Counted from the first letter of the stretch, positions 1 through 12,230 are shown. The stretch: 64,000 nucleotides of DNA from Augochlora pura (GCF_028453695.1 NC_135781.1:2346078-2410077); one strand, 5' to 3'. The notes: generated by a model not told the origin, from the letters alone. Numbers and translations are program-made.

Positions 1-507
1 TTGCACGTTAGCCCTAATAAGATCGCCTCTCAGTATGCGCGACAGGTAGCCTCCGTGAAAATCCGTGTCCCGCCTTCCGCGTCCCCGGCATTCCGCGCGT
101 TTTTCCGCGCGACGACCGGGGAGAGAACCCGACGCCCACTACGGCGACATCCGCCTCCTGCGAGACGACCTTCCACGCGATCGATCTGCTACTTGGAAAT
201 TACAGGAGAAGAGAGATCGTAGGTCTTTCTTGCGAGGACTGGGAGTCGAATTGGTGGATACTCTTTAATCAGATTAATTTCCTAATTAATATTGCAATAG
301 GTATTACATTTAGTATTTATAAGTGTTTTCGTCGTAGCAGCGACTTCTGGATTTTTTAACTGGAGACTGAACAGTGTTTTTGCTGCGAAATTTTTATAAT
401 AGATTTGTGCGTGTCTTGACAGTGTCTATAAATCTTTTTACCATGGTGGGATAAATATTAAGCGTTCTTTTTTTTATGTTTTTGTGACCTCTTGATGGAG
501 CTATTTG
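1..507. other. Gene-free, GC-rich then AT-rich contig end
   Basis: The first 250 bases are GC-rich and CpG-rich, the rest AT-rich up to the gap. No gene, RNA or repeat recognised. Confidence 0.5.
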
Positions 508-607
508 NNNNNNNNNNNNNNNNNNNNNNNNNNNNNNNNNNNNNNNNNNNNNNNNNNNNNNNNNNNNNNNNNNNNNNNNNNNNNNNNNNNNNNNNNNNNN
601 NNNNNNN
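508..607. other. Assembly gap (100 N)
   Basis: Exactly 100 consecutive N, the conventional length for a scaffold join of unknown size. Features spanning it are not continuous sequence. Confidence 0.98.
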
Positions 608-1548
608 CGTGCAACAATTACCAGACAACTGCATAACCGAGCTGTAATGGAAGTCAAAATACGTTAAAGTCGTTATCGCGACCCGTCACCGTGCACGTGG
701 TAGCGCCGCGTTGCCGATCCACCGCTGTGTAACGCGTTAATTAGACAGATCGGTGTCAATAGATCATCATCCCTTTATTTAACACGGTTACACCTGTCGC
801 GCGGTTGTCTCCGCGTGCAGACAACCGGGGATCGATCGGTCGGCTGACGGAAGCGTCGCTTCAATTAGGGAACCACTCCCGCGCGGTGTCTCGCAGGCTG
901 TTCCGCTTGACATCGGATCGCGGTCGAAATTCCTTCGAACGCGACGGGATTTCGGTCTGCAGATCATTGGAAGCGTGGTGATTACCTTTGATATATGTCA
1001 ACAGATGGATTCCTTTCGCGAAAGATACCTAAGACCGTCCCTGTTGCTATATTTATCGTGAAAACGTCGTTTTAGCCTTATCTAAGGCAAAATCCGCTAG
1101 AAAAGGGTTAATAAAGTCCTGTTGAGTCTTGTCAACGCACTGCGTGCCTTTTCACTCGTAACACCCATCAACACCTTACCTTCTCTCACCATAACCAAGT
1201 CTTCAGCCCATGGACAAACAAATTCATCGCCATCATTAAAAGATCCGAACTAGTATAAAACAGCAGCAGTTCTCTGAATCTGCATACGTCAGCCGCCGTT
1301 CCACCGTTCCGCAGTGGATATCGTCGGCAGTCCCCGCAGAGCCGACCGCATTTGCATCGGCGACAATACGTAGTAGAGGCAGAGTCTAAGTAACACGCGG
1401 GAGGTCGTTCGCCCCGTCAGAAAGGTCGTCAGTTTCCCCTAAAATCTCGTTGGAATTACACGCCATTGAATCCGCGGGTCCCAGAGCTCGCTGAACTTCT
1501 CGCGGCGCGCGACGCCGCGCCAATCTCCTGCTCGCGTAATCTCTTTAT
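608..1548. other. Gene-free, mostly unique DNA
   Basis: No coding frame stands out. A right-type TTAA terminus (AAAAGGGTTAA) lies at 1101-1111 with no obvious partner, and a TATA-containing core-promoter candidate follows. Confidence 0.5.
1254..1295 (+). promoter_or_regulatory. Weak core-promoter candidate (TATA box)
   Basis: TATAAAA at 1254-1260 is followed by CAGCAGCAG and, about 35 nt downstream, by an initiator-like TCAGCC at 1289-1294. The spacing is slightly long for TATA-Inr. No coding exon is recognisable downstream, so this is only a candidate for a plus-strand start. Confidence 0.2.
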
Positions 1549-1736
1549 CCCCCCCCCCCTCTCTCTCGCTCTTTATCCCCCCCTCTCTCTTGCTCTTTAA
1601 CTTCCTCTCTGTTGCGCTCTTTCACTCTATTGCGCTGTCTTTTACACTTTCTTTTCCTTTCTGTTGATTTCACTCTTCATTTTCCAATTTATCGTACTCT
1701 TTCACTCTCTTTCTTTTCCTCTCCCGTTTCTATTTC
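1549..1736. repeat. Polypyrimidine (CT/C) low-complexity array
   Basis: An 11-C run, then imperfect units of the type CTCTCTCGCTCTTTATCCCC and CTCTTTCACTCTNTTGCG, fading into T-rich pyrimidine sequence. Confidence 0.85.
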
Positions 1737-1740
1737 CTTG

Positions 1741-1936
1741 TGACGTATATGCTCGTCACAACACAAAACGTCGCAATTTTTCCATGACGAATATACTCGT
1801 CGTAACACAAAAGATCGCAATTTTTCCATGACGAATATACTCGTCGTAACAAAAAACGTCGCTATTTTTTCATGACGAGTATACTCGTCCTAAGACAAAA
1901 TATTGCCATTTCACCATGACGAATACATTCGTCAAA
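1741..1936. repeat. Five-copy 44-bp tandem repeat carrying a 16-bp palindrome
   Basis: TGACG starts recur at 1741, 1785, 1829, 1873 and 1917, exactly 44 bp apart. Each unit opens with a self-complementary core of the type GACGAATATACTCGTC; in copy 4 (1874-1889) it is a perfect palindrome, GACGAGTATACTCGTC. Each core is followed by an A/T spacer. Confidence 0.9.
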
Positions 1937-3185
1937 CTTTCCAATGAATTCAGAATATTGATACTATATTATATTTATTTATACTATACACTCTGACATT
2001 CTTCATTAAATTATACAATACACAAAATTGTCATAACTAAAATACAAATAGAACCACACAAACCATTCATCTTCCTCTTCCTCTCTGTCGCTCTCCCTCA
2101 CTCTTCCTCTTCCTCTCTCTTACCCTTCCTCATCCTCCTCTTCCGTCGCAGAAACGACGTTACGGTGCGCGGCTGCGTTTCGAAAGGCAAAAAGATCGGC
2201 TCTCTGCGTTCCGGCGTTGCCGTGTCGCTCGCGCGTCGAGATGCGTGAATATAATGATAGAGGCGCGCAACGGCGAGGAGGGGGGGGGGGGGGAAGAAGG
2301 GGCGCGCACGGAGCACGGCGAGGGTGGCGAACGCGCGCGGATTCACGCCGGCGGGGAAAAAGAGTCCGGGGGAGAGGCGGCGCGGGCGCAGGCCGAGGGT
2401 AATGTACTGTTCTCACCTCCGACAGGCCCTCCGGGCTTCCTCGGCTATCCTTCGGCGGTTGTACGAGGCCTTCCGACCGTATATACACCACCGGCGTGTA
2501 CGCGCGGTGTCTGCCCACCCCGCGATACCTCGGCGGCGTGGCACGTAACTGCCGACGGACGTGGATGCCGCTCCACGCATTGCACCGCGTAAAATCGCGG
2601 TACGTGCGGATGAAACGCTTCCCTGTTATCTCTGCTCATCTGCATTCGTATCGTGTTTGCCCGATAGAGCAACAGAGCGGCCACTTACGGCGCCGCCGAC
2701 GCCGACGCGTTTATTCTTTCGACGGCCGTTACCCGTGTAGAGAGGAGCCGCTCGCGCCAACCCCTGCGACGTAGTCGCGTGGACGAATTTTAGGACGCTT
2801 CTTTCGGTGCTTGACAGACGATTCTGTAACTGTGACGTCTTTTCTGGTTATCTAGATTTTATGGCGTTGTGTGAGATAAATTATTTAGGGTTTCTTATTT
2901 GTTAAATTTAGTTCCAAACGAATTTTTGTCTGACGTTGATTTTTAGGGTATTTGTTCGCTTGGATAAAAATTGATATTATATAGTGTGTTATTGTATTAT
3001 GAATTTTTAAGTAATTTGTTTGTTTAGAATTGTTATTACATGGGCTGGCATTTATGGTATATGTGAATGTAAATGTCAGGTTATGTCGAGAATCGAGAAT
3101 TCATCCCCTGCTTTAGAAAAGTCTGCTATTGCATTTAATAATTTTTTTCTTAATAATTTTTTTTTGCAATTAATAATTTTATGTA
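1937..3185. other. Gene-free; AT stretch, then a GC-rich block
   Basis: 1940-2070 is AT-rich, 2083-2150 CT-rich, and 2150-2800 strongly GC-rich with a 14-G run at 2280-2293. 2830-3185 is AT-rich. Overlapping frames on both strands of the GC block look like chance openings. Confidence 0.5.
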
Positions 3186-3187
3186 TA

Positions 3188-3325
3188 ATAATAAATAAAT
3201 GAATAAAGAATCTAAATAAATGAATGAATAAAGAACCTGAATAAATGAACAAAGTACCTAAATAAATGAATGAAAAAAGAACCTAAATAAATTGAATAAA
3301 GAACCTAAATAAACGAACAAAAAAT
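3188..3325. repeat. AT-rich minisatellite (AATAAATGAATRAAGAACCTAA)
   Basis: About five imperfect copies of a 24-30-bp unit built from AATAAATGAATGAATAAAGAACCT-type sequence. Confidence 0.8.
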
Positions 3326-3968
3326 CAAAAAGTACGCACCCAAATTCCGAATAATATTCTCGAACCCGAAAGGAGAACGTCGCCGGGAATTGGGACAGTA
3401 ACAATTTCCAGCCGTAAAGAGTTCCAACTTCGGGCGAAAGAAAGTAATCTTTCTGGCGAGAGAGAGAGAGAGAGAGAGAGAGGGGGGCGACCGAAAGGAA
3501 GGGAGAAAGACGACAAAGTTTCGGCACGACTTTGAACCTGAGAGAAACTTCAACGGAGTAGATAAATTTCTGTCTAACAGTGTCTTCCAACAAGAACACT
3601 AAAACTGTCAATGGTACCGAATTTCGAGCGGTCTTAGAACGCGTTGAAGAGACCCGGCGAATCCAGTGGCACAGCAGTGTTCCGGGCAAAATTTCTCGTG
3701 GACGAGCCATATACTGTAACTAGGCAAATTGTATTACGGCTCGCGAAGTTGGCGAAGAAGTGGATGTATATAAATGCGAAGCTGGCGAAGAAATGGATGT
3801 ATAAATGCGAAGCGGGTTGGGAGTTGCGGTATCGGAATGGGCTAATCGGTAAAAAGCCGGGGCGAACGTTCCGATAGAGTTGAGATGTAACAAAGATACG
3901 AAGGAATTCGGTCAAAGTGTAGCGTGTTCGGTAGCCGGGATCAAGATTCGTGGATCTTTATTGCGCAT
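3326..3968. other. Gene-free; GA microsatellite and short direct repeat
   Basis: A (GA)n run lies at 3458-3482. At 3743-3811 the sequence GCGAAG-TGGCGAAGAA-TGGATGTATAAAT is directly repeated about twice. No gene is recognisable. Confidence 0.6.
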
Positions 3969-4429
3969 TTAACCCTTTTAGGAAGAGCGGCGACCGAGAG
4001 CCGTAGTGATGTTTCAGTGTTCAATAAACAAATTTAAATAAATGTACATAAAATATATAATTGAATATAAATTATATAATTGTACAGAATTCAATATAAT
4101 TAATTATAAAATATATAATTGTATAGAATTGTACATTAAATATATAAATTATATTTGCATTATAAACAAACTAAGATAATTGTACATAAATTATAAATTG
4201 TCTACAATTACATATAAATGGCACAAACTATCTTCATATCAAATACAAATTAAACTAACTATATATAAATTATATAATTTCCTACAATTATACATAAATT
4301 ATATAAATTACATTTCCATACCATACAAATTAAAATAATTTATATACTAAAAATTCGATTCACCTACAAAAATCACTTGTCCCTGCTACCTCGCCTAACC
4401 TAAAAAAATCATCGTTCCCAAAGGATTAA
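3969..4429. mobile_element. Putative TTAA-type MITE (461 bp, degenerate right end)
   Basis: Left end TTAACCCTTTTAGGAAG and right end CCCAAAGGATTAA enclose an AT-rich core with repeated ATATAAATTATA motifs. TTAA duplication plus a CCCTTT terminus is the pattern of piggyBac-like non-autonomous elements. Pairing of the two ends is inferred. Confidence 0.4.
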
Positions 4430-4969
4430 AATCGTTCCCTGTCATCTCCAACTATTCGCGAATCGTATCTCCGCTATTCACGAATTGCCGCTGGATCTAT
4501 GCGGCGTTTCTCCTAGGCAGAAGAAAGCACCGGAGTCGTAGCAGCCGATCCACACGGCCGATCGTAAAGACGCTCTAGAACGAGCTAGACGAGGTACCCT
4601 TATGTTTGCTAACTATTTGAAAATGTCGAGATATCTGTGGGGGGGAGCGAGCTCGCGATCCCTCGTCAAGATACGGTTTATGCGCGGAGCACGGCTCTCG
4701 AAGAATACATTAGCGCGCATCGACGAGTACGATTCCGATGGTACGAGGTGAACGAGGCTGAGCATCGAGACCTTATCTCCGGCGAAGTAGAACAAGTTGC
4801 GTAATGCCGTCGTACATAGCTGCAATTGCCCGCGATCTTTCGCTTCCCCTCTGCTTCCCGATTATAAAATCTCGACCGTGAAACGAACGTTACAGCACCG
4901 ACAATGGTAGAACACACGCCGTCTTACGGGCGCTCGTTTCGAACCACGATCGATCGTTATGCTATAGTT
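4430..4969. other. Gene-free GC-rich DNA
   Basis: Unique, moderately GC-rich sequence with no supported gene, RNA or repeat. Confidence 0.5.
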
Positions 4970-5063
4970 TTAACCCTTTGTATTACGACAATGAATATGA
5001 CTCGTGACAAAGATTTCGTAAGAGATCTACTAAATGTGAATTATTTACAGTTGGTATAGTTAT
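4970..5063 (+). mobile_element. TTAA element end, family B copy 1
   Basis: Starts TTAACCCTTTGTATTACG and continues with GACTCGTGACAAAGATTTC and a CTACTAAAT stretch. The same order occurs on the minus strand at 50214 and partly at 54291. Homology to those copies shows it is dispersed; the right end is not identified. Confidence 0.55.
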
Positions 5064-5292
5064 AGTATGATATAACGTAACATAGCATAGCATAGCAAAA
5101 CATACTATAGCATAGTATAATATAGTATAGTCCAGAATAGTATAGTATAAGTTTGTTATAAGATAGCGTAACATAGCAAAGCATAATAAAGCATACTATA
5201 ATATAGTATAGTATACTACAGTATAAGTATGCTATAGCATAGCAGAACATAGTATGTTATAGTACAGTATAGTACACACATATTATAGCATA
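5064..5292. repeat. Degenerate ATAGT/CATAG pentanucleotide satellite
   Basis: Long run of five-base units (ATAGT, ATAGC, ATAAT) with scattered substitutions. It probably sits inside the element starting at 4970. Confidence 0.85.
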
Positions 5293-6340
5293 GTACAACG
5301 CACCATTCCCAATAACAATTAATTTTTATTATATATTATACATACATGTCTATATCTAATCTTAATCCAACAATAAATACTCAATACAACCTCAAAGTGT
5401 CAACATTTCCCCGTTCGCACAAAAATAAAAAAAGAAACCCAAGAATCGATCCCCATCGAAGAAGAGCGAATTCCTCGGCTAACATCCGTCGCTCCCGAAT
5501 CTACAGGGAACATCCATACGTGGAGAGAGCGTGCATCTTTAAAGCGCGCGCGATCGCACGGGCAATGAAGGCCGGATCGATGTTCTATTCCCGAATCGTA
5601 GTCGCCTGTTCTTTTCGCTGGCACGCCAGCCGGCGGTGTGTCTGTCTTTTTTCGGTAAAAATAAGCAACACGAGAGCAGGGTAAACAGAGGAGGATCGTA
5701 GCTGGGAGAGGGGCAGGCAAGGGAATCGCCGTATAGAGACGGAGAGAAGAGCGACGAAGAATCGAAGAGCGAGAGCAGGACGGTGGTACAGATATATGCG
5801 GTGCGCGCGCGGGCCGCGGGTAAAGGATCCGTGGATCGAGTAGGTTTCAGATCAGATCAGATCGGTCGTGGGTGGCATCGGGCGACGGCGATGGTGAACG
5901 GGTGGGCTGTGGTAAGCGCAGAATCGTGTCGCGGATAAAGTGGTACCCGTCACTGTCTGTCAGCAGCCCTTGTCGCGCGGCCGCTCTCTCTCTCCTTCAT
6001 CCCCCTCGTTTCGCCGCTATCCGACTCAACTGTCGTCGGGCCACCTCTCTCTCTCTCTCTTCGCCGCGTTCCACGGCTGCCATAGTTCACGGACGCGATC
6101 ATGCATACATGCATGAGTCTTTATTTAATAGGTACGACCGAATGTTAAACCGTTTCCGCGAGAGACCGATACACCTGCTTCCACGACCCGCAAAGCCGGA
6201 AACGGATTCTTCCGCGATTCAGACGGTTCTATGGTCATGGAAGTGTTGTACGATATGCTGTAATATACTATAGTACGATGTACTGTAATATGATTCGATT
6301 TATTCATCGCACAATGTTCATCGGGCTTATTACACGGTAA
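5293..6340. other. Gene-free, GC-rich middle
   Basis: Mixed-composition DNA, GC-rich at 5450-6200, with CT runs near 5985 and 6045. Open frames (112-133 codons) have no recognisable domains. Confidence 0.5.
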
Positions 6341-6500
6341 TGTAGTATATTATAGTGTGTTTGTAGTATATTATGATATGTTGTGTTATAATAGACTTAT
6401 ACTATGCTATGCTGTACTATACTATAGTATACTATTTTATGACAGGTTTTACTGTGCTTTGCTATGTTATGCTAGGCTACGCTATGCTGTAATATACTTA
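6341..6500. repeat. Degenerate ACTAT/ATAGT pentanucleotide satellite
   Basis: Same five-base theme as at 5064 (TATACTATACTATAGTATAC and variants). Confidence 0.75.
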
Positions 6501-7620
6501 CACTGTACTAGTAATTTATTATTAATTCATTTATCATTAATTTATTATTAATTGCTATTTACAACTATATTTATTATAAAGACTGCTATTTACTAAATTT
6601 AATATTATTATATGAGGTTCGATTAATTCTCAAAGTAACAATCTAGCTATCAATATTAAACAATAAACCTAAACATTTTTAATTTCAGTCATCAATCAGC
6701 TACCATTAAAACATTTTGGCAATATTTCAGACTATTATATAAACAATTAAAAATTGAATAAATCCTCTCTTACAATTCTCATAAAACTTATAAGTCGCTC
6801 TAAGATCATAGTAACTTCGCCTTTAATAAATAATGAACCCTTAAACATCGCTGCGATCCAGACGTCTAAATACCGATCCAAAGGACCGGTTCCCTATCAC
6901 CGTGAAGAGGATGGTCCGTCCACTGACGGATCCGCATAAATCACCGCGCAGATACCCGCGTATGAATAATGACCCCGGCCTCCACGAATAAAATTAAAGC
7001 AAACGGGATCCGCTGTATATTCGTCGATAAATAATAACTCCGTTAATAGCGGCACGATTAGCAACAATAAAATTAAATAGGAAAGACGCGACAACAACCA
7101 ATACTAGTCTCGGATTTATTCAGGAACTGGTAAAGAGAAGCGCGCCGTTCGAAACATCTGGCGAGCCGCGATCTTATCTCTCGTAAAATATTATCGAGCC
7201 ACCATCTGCCAGTTACGCAAAATCCGCCGTGGAAAAACATTGCGTTTATCCGTTCCGCGATGTTCCAGCGCGGAAGTAACGCGTTCGGTGATTAAAGAAA
7301 GCAGTCGCCTCCGGGGGGGGGGGGGGGTTGTATCTCCGTGCCGTGCTCGGTGGTTGCAACACACGCGCGCACACCGGTGAAAGCATCGTTGCGATGCAAA
7401 ATTTATTCTACGCCGGCTCTCTCGGTCGCGTGAGAAATGCTTCGAAGGCAAATAGGAAACGTCCTGCACAGAGGAGGCTGTTTTGTAATTGCTCTTATTC
7501 TTCCGTCGACGTCTTTTTGTCGAATGGGTAAAATGTGCCGTTTCCATCGCTTTTGGATTTTGTTGTGTGGTTGTATTGTACTATTTTTTGGTTATTATTG
7601 TGTGGATTGTTTTATACGGT
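6501..7620. other. Gene-free, AT-rich then mixed, with 15-G tract
   Basis: 6500-6850 is AT-rich and featureless. 6850-7600 has normal composition with a pure 15-G run at 7313-7327. No gene is supported. Confidence 0.5.
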
Positions 7621-8519
7621 TATTAGTATAGTATATGCTATATGTAATTATAAATAAATATATCAGTGGTATAGTGTATGCTATATGTTAGGTTATATTA
7701 AAAAGGTTATATGATGCTATATATTATATAGTATTTTATAGAAGATTATTTTATATAATTGTTACATATGTGGTATATACAATATACTATGTTATATTAA
7801 ATAGTTACAATAATAAGATGTATTATATATTATTATATAGACTATTTTGTATAATTATTATATATGTAGTGTATACTATACATTATGATATAGTTCGAAG
7901 ATTTAGAGAAAATCAACGCTACCAAGAATCAGAATAAATTCAACGAAAAAAAGATGAATAAAAATCTTTGAAACCACAAAGAATATTTTAAACGCCGTTA
8001 AAAAATTGTTCTCTTACTTCCACCATTCGCGAACAAATAGACGAAAGCTGTTCGAAGATTTAGAGTTCCAAAGCAGGTTTCCGCGCGGCGTTCGTTAGCC
8101 CTGACGCAGAGAAAACGCTTAGCGCGGTATTAGAGGATCCAACGAGGCTCGCGGGATTGGCAAGGAATTTTGCGACTTTCCAGATAATAAAGTCGAGAAA
8201 AAGTAGGTGACTCGGGAGGGTAATCATCGTTTTTCTCAGACGAACGACGACGAACCGAGCGAGGACTCTCGCCGCCGCTAGCTAGCTAGCTGGCTGGCTT
8301 TTTGGCCGGCGTCCACCTTTTTCCGCGCGTCTCGGTTACGCTCTCGATGAACCTCCTAACGACCGGGCAGCGACGGCTAATTCCAGGCTTCCCTAATTAA
8401 TACAAATAACCCCGTCGAGCAGCGGCAGCGGCCCTTCGGTAGGACGATCGTCCCGGCCGCAGCCGGCGAATTAACTCGTCGTCGTCCTTGCTGCGACGCA
8501 TAGTTTCCGGTTCGGCGAA
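7621..8519. other. Gene-free; TATA-rich repeat, then GC-rich DNA
   Basis: 7621-7900 consists of degenerate TAGTATATGCTATATG-type repeats. 8050-8519 is GC-rich unique DNA with a short (GCTA)n/(GCTG)n run at 8277-8298. Confidence 0.5.
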
Positions 8520-9044
8520 TTAACCCTTTGCGCTATGATTATTTTCACGCTGTGTTGATTAATAATTATTTATCGTTAATATTTTCCTTGATAGGATCGG
8601 GTAATTTTTTTTCTTTTACTGTTTTTATTTAGTTTCGTTTTTAGGCTTTGTTGATTAAGAGACTTAGCCGAACTATTACTATCCTAATATTATCCTAATA
8701 TTAATCCTATTAGTAGACTTATCCTAACAATCATTATCCTAACTATCAACAGATTTATCTTAACTATTATTATCCTAACTATCAACAGACTTATCCTAAC
8801 TATCAGTAGTAGACTTATACTAAGTATCAATGTTCTAACTATCAAGACTTATAATAGCTATCCTAACTATCATTGACCTAACTATCAACAAACTTAACCT
8901 AACTATCAAGACTTATTATATTTTCACAAAAACGGATCCCCACCCAAAATTGTTGCCTTTCTACGTGGACATAGCAAATAAATATTCCTACCCGAGGGAT
9001 AACGACCGAAACGTCTCAAAGTCTACCGTAGCCAAAAGGGTTAA
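8520..9044. mobile_element. Putative TTAA-type MITE (525 bp)
   Basis: TTAACCCTTTGCGCTATGAT on the left and GCCAAAAGGGTTAA on the right form short inverted ends, both flanked by GC-rich DNA. The core is AT-rich. The left end resembles family B. Confidence 0.6.
8660..8912. repeat. Minisatellite of TTATCCTAACTATCAACAGAC units
   Basis: About ten imperfect copies of an approximately 21-27-bp unit containing CCTAACTATCAA. It forms the core of the surrounding TTAA element. Confidence 0.8.
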
Positions 9045-11136
9045 GCAAAAACGTTGCCGGTTCCTCGAGGATCCCGAAATTACCGGCATTCGTATCCCCC
9101 GAAGCGACCATTGCGCGCCTCGGCGTTCGCGTGTAAACGCTTCAGAGAAGTCGCAGCTCCTAATTACCGGGCGGCCTCCGCCCGCGAAACTTTGTCCCGC
9201 TAAAATAGTTATGAATATTTATGGTTTAATTGTGAGAGGCGAGAGCCGCGGAGACGCGGCGAACCGCCGCCCGGTTTTGTTTTCTTTCGCCGCGGGGTTC
9301 GGCGAAAATATATATTTTCGAGGGAAAGCCCGGCCTGTATTTGCCGCTTTAATTACATCGATGTTGCCGAGCGCGCGCGCGCGCGCGGCTCCCCCGTGTC
9401 TTGATTAAACGTCTCGAGCGACGCTTTCATCCGCCCCGATTAGTTCCTACGTCCGACGTAACGTCCACGAGGGAAACGGGTTATACGGTACGAACGGGTC
9501 GCTTCGATCGCCGTTTGCTTGCCGATCGGCTAAACGGCTTTTTCTTTCGCTGGCGAAGGTTAATCAATGCCCCTCCCGCGCAAACAGCGAGACGCGCAAA
9601 CGCCGCTTGTAATTTATAATTCATCCCTGGCCGGAGAATACTGCGACCCGTCTGCCGCGTTCCCGGCTCGCCGGACCAAAAACCGAAGGGCGGCCTTTTT
9701 CCCGGTCTCTTTGAACTCGAAGCGCGCGCGCCTCGACGCAGAGCGCTCCGATTTCCGACGCGTTCGCTCGCGCGTCCTGCGCGCTTCTTCGTGTAAACAA
9801 TAATCCCCGGCCGTGCAAACGGATTGATAACGAGACGGCTGACCCTGCGAACCGGCGTCTGTTCGCGCGTTTATTTAAAAACGTTGCTTACGCAAACCCG
9901 AATGCAAATGCCACGCGCCTCCGTGTGTTTGCCGCGCAAACAACCTGGCACGGCTACGGCCGCGGCTAATGACGTTCGTCTGCCCACGCTCTCGGCGCTC
10001 ACGGCTTTCGGCGTTTAGATCTGCAGAGACATAAACGCGCTTGTCCCGCGAGCAGAAGGGAGAGGAGGCCGTGGTGTAACCGCGCGCCGCGCCGCGCCGC
10101 GTAGCTGGAAACGGGCATCGAGTAGCTTCCGACGACCTATCGGGTTCGCTGCACTCGAGCTCGATGGGATATTCGAGTACGCGGGCTCGCGGTTTTTTCC
10201 TTTTTCACCTACCCCTCTCTTCTCTCTTTTTTCACCCGTTTTTTTTTGCAGCAGCAAGCCACCGTTTCGGTTCTTTGCGACCCAGCCAGCGCGGCGTCGG
10301 CGGCGTCGACGGCGTCGGCGGCACAGTTTCCTACGCGCTCGCTCTGTCTTTTTGCCATCGCGCCCCGGCGAAATGGGATTGCCCCGGCCATCCGATACAC
10401 ACACGCGCCACGGAACACTTTCGCCCGGCCGCGTCGGCCGCTCTACCCAACTTTCACCGATGCTTTTTTCCACGATTTTTCGACGACCTTTTTTAAGCGA
10501 TTTTTTTCCGACGATTTTTCGAACCGCTTTTTTTTCGAAGGATCCCTTTTCCCCGACGACGCTTTGATCGCGACCGTTGCAACGATACGATGTTCTTTAT
10601 TTTGCCGAAGGAGATTGGAAGGATTTTATTCATTTATTTATTTCTATATAGAGTAGCGGACAAAAATGTAAGACGAGAAGGAGAAAAGAAAGGAATTATT
10701 AATATTTTATATGTTGGACAGCGCTTTGGTACAGTTGCGCGATTCTTACCATATTATCGCGTACGAGGAATACTTTCACTGTCACCACCCACGTGACGCG
10801 ATCTACCGCGTATCGACGGCTCGAAGATCGTCCGAATTGTCTCCCGGTTACCTTTGCGCAAGATAATTCCTCCCGGTTACCTTCGCACGAGCCGTTCCGA
10901 CGCGAGCCGGCTGCGCCCAGAATTTCCTGGATAATTTGGCTGGAGCGCGGCGCGCACCGGCAGCCTGTGATTTGCGAGCTCCCAATGGATACACGCTCCC
11001 GCCACGGGATAAGACGTCCGTCGCAGACAGTTGCAAAGAGCGACGGGCACGTAGCGCGCCGGGGACGAAACCGGGTCGGAGGACACAAGGAAGCAGGAAG
11101 GTGGAGACAAAGGGTGGGATGTTTGGGAGACAGTGT
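9045..11136. other. Long GC-rich, CpG-rich gene-free block
   Basis: Unique GC-rich DNA. It holds an alternating (GC)n run at about 9371-9387, a (CGCGC)n pentamer run at 10081-10101, poly-T/TTTTTCGA stretches near 10460-10530, and a good but unpaired acceptor-like TTTTTTTTTGCAG near 10238-10250. None of the many overlapping frames has a recognisable domain. Confidence 0.5.
10651..10677 (+). mobile_element. Tc1-like terminal repeat remnant
   Basis: AGTAGCGGACAAAAATGTA followed by AGACGAG matches the end at 60867-60893 on the other strand and the usual Tc1-family terminus (CAGTRGCGGNCAAAA). No transposase remains next to it. Confidence 0.45.
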
Positions 11137-11166
11137 GGGGGGGGGGGGGGGGGGGGGGGAAGGGGG
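11137..11166 (+). repeat. Poly-G tract (23 G plus 7 G)
   Basis: 23 consecutive G at 11137-11159, then AA and further G. It can form a G-quadruplex, and the length may be unreliable in the assembly. Confidence 0.95.
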
Positions 11167-12230
11167 GGCTAGAGGGAGGGGTTAGCCAAGGACTCGACAA
11201 TTTGCCATCGAGTTTGCCGGAGACTTCCTGGCAGCCCCGGAGCTCCGTCTCCTAGACGGAGCGGAACAGAAACTACCTGGGTTAATCTATGTGAGAACCT
11301 AAGCAGCTGCCTTTGGCTGGAAGGAAGCCTGTCCTTCCCTTATTTCCGCCGGCTCCTACGCTCCGCGCTCGACGACGATCCGACACGGTTCGCGCGCGAG
11401 TTGGAACGTACCGCGCGCGTTTCTTACGTGAGAGGAAAAGGGGTATTTTTTTCGGAATTCGGCGACTGGTTGGCAAATGTTGGCGGAACATGGGATTTTG
11501 GGGAATTGTTAAGCTTTTTGTTATGGGGTAGAATTGTAGAATGATTGTGTTTATTGATCGAGTATAGTGAGGCATAGGTGAGACGTAGCGAGTATAGTCA
11601 GACAGAAAATTTATTTTCCGTCTATATGTTACTAATTTTACTGTTATATTATCGTACGTTATATATTATATTGTTCTGAGTTATATATTATAGTATTCTA
11701 CATTATACATTATACATGTATATTATATTATTCTAAGCTATACACTACATTATTCTTAACTAGATATTTATATTATTTTAAAATAATAAAACAATTTAAC
11801 TAAAACAATTTAACAACACAAAAATATCGCACTTATCTCTCACACATATAGAATTATTCCAAATTCCAAAAAATTCTCCACAAACACCCACGTCACAAAA
11901 CATGACATAAATAAATATGTTAAAGAATGTATAAATAAATATTAAATGAAACAGAATCAATTCGCGAAGCAGAACTTCGAGAAAGTATCTTATTGTTCTC
12001 TGGATATTCAGAGACCGTCTTGGATCTTTTAGTACGGTTTAGTATATAGTATAGTATATATATATCAGGTGTTTGCATATTACTGGCCCGGAGCAATTTG
12101 CCAGCCACGTAATCGATATCTCTGTGGCATCGATCCTCCCGCGATGCCTAAATCCCTGAGACAAGCGGGGGACGGAGAACGTTTGTTTACGCGCCGACGG
12201 CTAATGCACGCGTCAGGGGCGGAAACGGCC
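11167..12230. other. Gene-free; GC-rich then AT-rich satellite-like DNA
   Basis: 11170-11450 is GC-rich unique DNA. 11590-11770 is TATTATA/ACATTAT-type AT repeat. 11770-12230 is AT-rich grading to GC-rich without features. Confidence 0.5.

Noticed and set aside
1741..1936. Regularly spaced repeats as a CRISPR array
   Set aside because: The spacers are near-identical between units and the genome is eukaryotic; it is an ordinary tandem repeat.
8660..8912. CCTAA-rich repeat as telomeric (TTAGG)n
   Set aside because: The unit is about 21 bp (CCTAACTATCAA...), not the five-base telomere repeat.
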